A stretch of 64,000 nucleotides of DNA from Taishania sp965247975. Its GTDB lineage: Bacteria; Bacteroidota; Bacteroidia; Flavobacteriales_D; Crocinitomicaceae. Shown piece by piece: positions 63,712-64,000 of the stretch. Below the pieces are notes generated by a model. It was not told where the DNA came from and searched no databases. It saw only the letters and a list, made by a program, of their open reading frames with translations. Made by a program: the position numbers and the translations under genes. Within the stretch, counting starts at the first letter, position 1; each line of letters opens with the position of its first letter. The stretch lies in NCBI GenBank assembly GCA_965247975.1, contig OZ252050.1, positions 3,100,001 to 3,164,000 of the forward strand. Reading direction: 5' to 3'.

Positions 63712-64000
63712 TTATTTTAATTGTCGTTTGAATGCTTCAAATAATTCTTTAGCAACTAATGCTCTATCGTTACACAAAGCTTGTTTTGCTTCTTCAATTG
63801 CTTTTTTATTTGGTGTTGTAAATGTCCCACCTTGCGAAAGAGTAAGCACTTGTATTTTGCAAGCCTCCTCAATGTAATAAGTTAAATAGAAGGCTTCTTC
63901 AATTGTGTCTGCAATTACTAATGCACCATGATGTCGTAAAAGTGCAACGCCACCTTTTTTTGCAAAGTTGATTAACTGCGGTGTTAAATCATTGGAACGA
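63712..64000 (-). CDS. Class II aldolase/adducin-type protein, C-terminal part
   Basis: About 95 residues run from the window edge to TAA at 63712-63714. The stretch KKGGVALLRHHGALVIADTI, then EEAFYLTYYIEEACKIQ holds the HHG zinc-binding pair and the helix of the AraD/adducin fold. The N-terminal half is outside the window, so the substrate cannot be judged. It is 5 bases upstream of the flavoprotein gene. Confidence 0.75.
   Translation of the reverse strand, partial: RSNDLTPQLINFAKKGGVALLRHHGALVIADTIEEAFYLTYYIEEACKIQVLTLSQGGTFTTPNKKAIEEAKQALCNDRALVAKELFEAFKRQLK

Overview
The window looks like a chromosomal stretch of a low-GC Bacteroidota bacterium, probably a flavobacterium (Flavobacteriales). 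The reasons are the AT-rich composition, Bacteroidota-type promoters (a -7 box of the form TAnnTTTG) in front of several genes, the menaquinone genes, many small lipoproteins with an LxxC lipobox, and small EF-Tu-domain-III-like proteins of a type I associate with this phylum. No species can be named from sequence alone. LAYOUT. 1-15.5 kb is mostly core genome: a small metal-linked-looking cluster, a thioredoxin-like protein, a NYN/OST-HTH protein, an ABC-F ATPase, dinD, a DUF6934-type gene with a small basic partner, the menaquinone genes menD-menF-menI, an IS110-family element with a bridge-RNA-like upstream hairpin, an M1 aminopeptidase lipoprotein and tRNA-Asp. From tRNA-Asp onward the content becomes accessory. 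15.6-17.5 kb holds an excisionase-like HTH gene and small genes that look like remnants of an integrated element. 18.0-31.3 kb is one tightly overlapping ten-gene operon on the minus strand. It reads as a DNA phosphorothioation defence system: DUF4007 protein (SspB-like), large P-loop ATPase (SspC-like), PAPS-reductase-like sulfurtransferase (SspD/DndC-like), a GIY-YIG-type protein, a DGQHR (DndB-like) protein, a cysteine desulfurase (SspA/DndA-like), then a PLD-like/SF2 helicase, a 77-aa protein, a Rad50-like ATPase with a zinc hook, and a 179-aa unknown. The first six would make or control the sulfur mark, and the last four look like the interference half. 31.9-35.1 kb carries three overlapping genes: a MiaB-like radical SAM enzyme, a B12-binding-domain radical SAM enzyme and a CMP kinase. 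This combination is unusual. 35.3-39.0 kb holds two gene pairs of envelope proteins, one with a CHAT/caspase-like secreted membrane-anchored protein. 40.0-43.1 kb holds a NERD-nuclease/SF1-helicase fusion and a proteasome-like Ntn hydrolase flanked by inverted 9-bp motifs. 43.4-62.4 kb is a hypervariable region. It contains a duplicated block of four to five genes (43.4-45.5 and 59.6-62.4 kb), a row of small lipoproteins, a very large HSP90-like ATPase / AlbA_2 / caspase protein interrupted by one frameshift, and a roughly 350-bp dispersed repeat with two full and two half copies. 62.6-64.0 kb returns to metabolism with a D-amino-acid-oxidase-type flavoprotein and the end of a class II aldolase-type gene. 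Almost everything after 18 kb is on the minus strand. The defence operon, the HSP90-caspase protein, the NERD helicase and the CHAT-like protein together make this a defence island entered beside tRNA-Asp.
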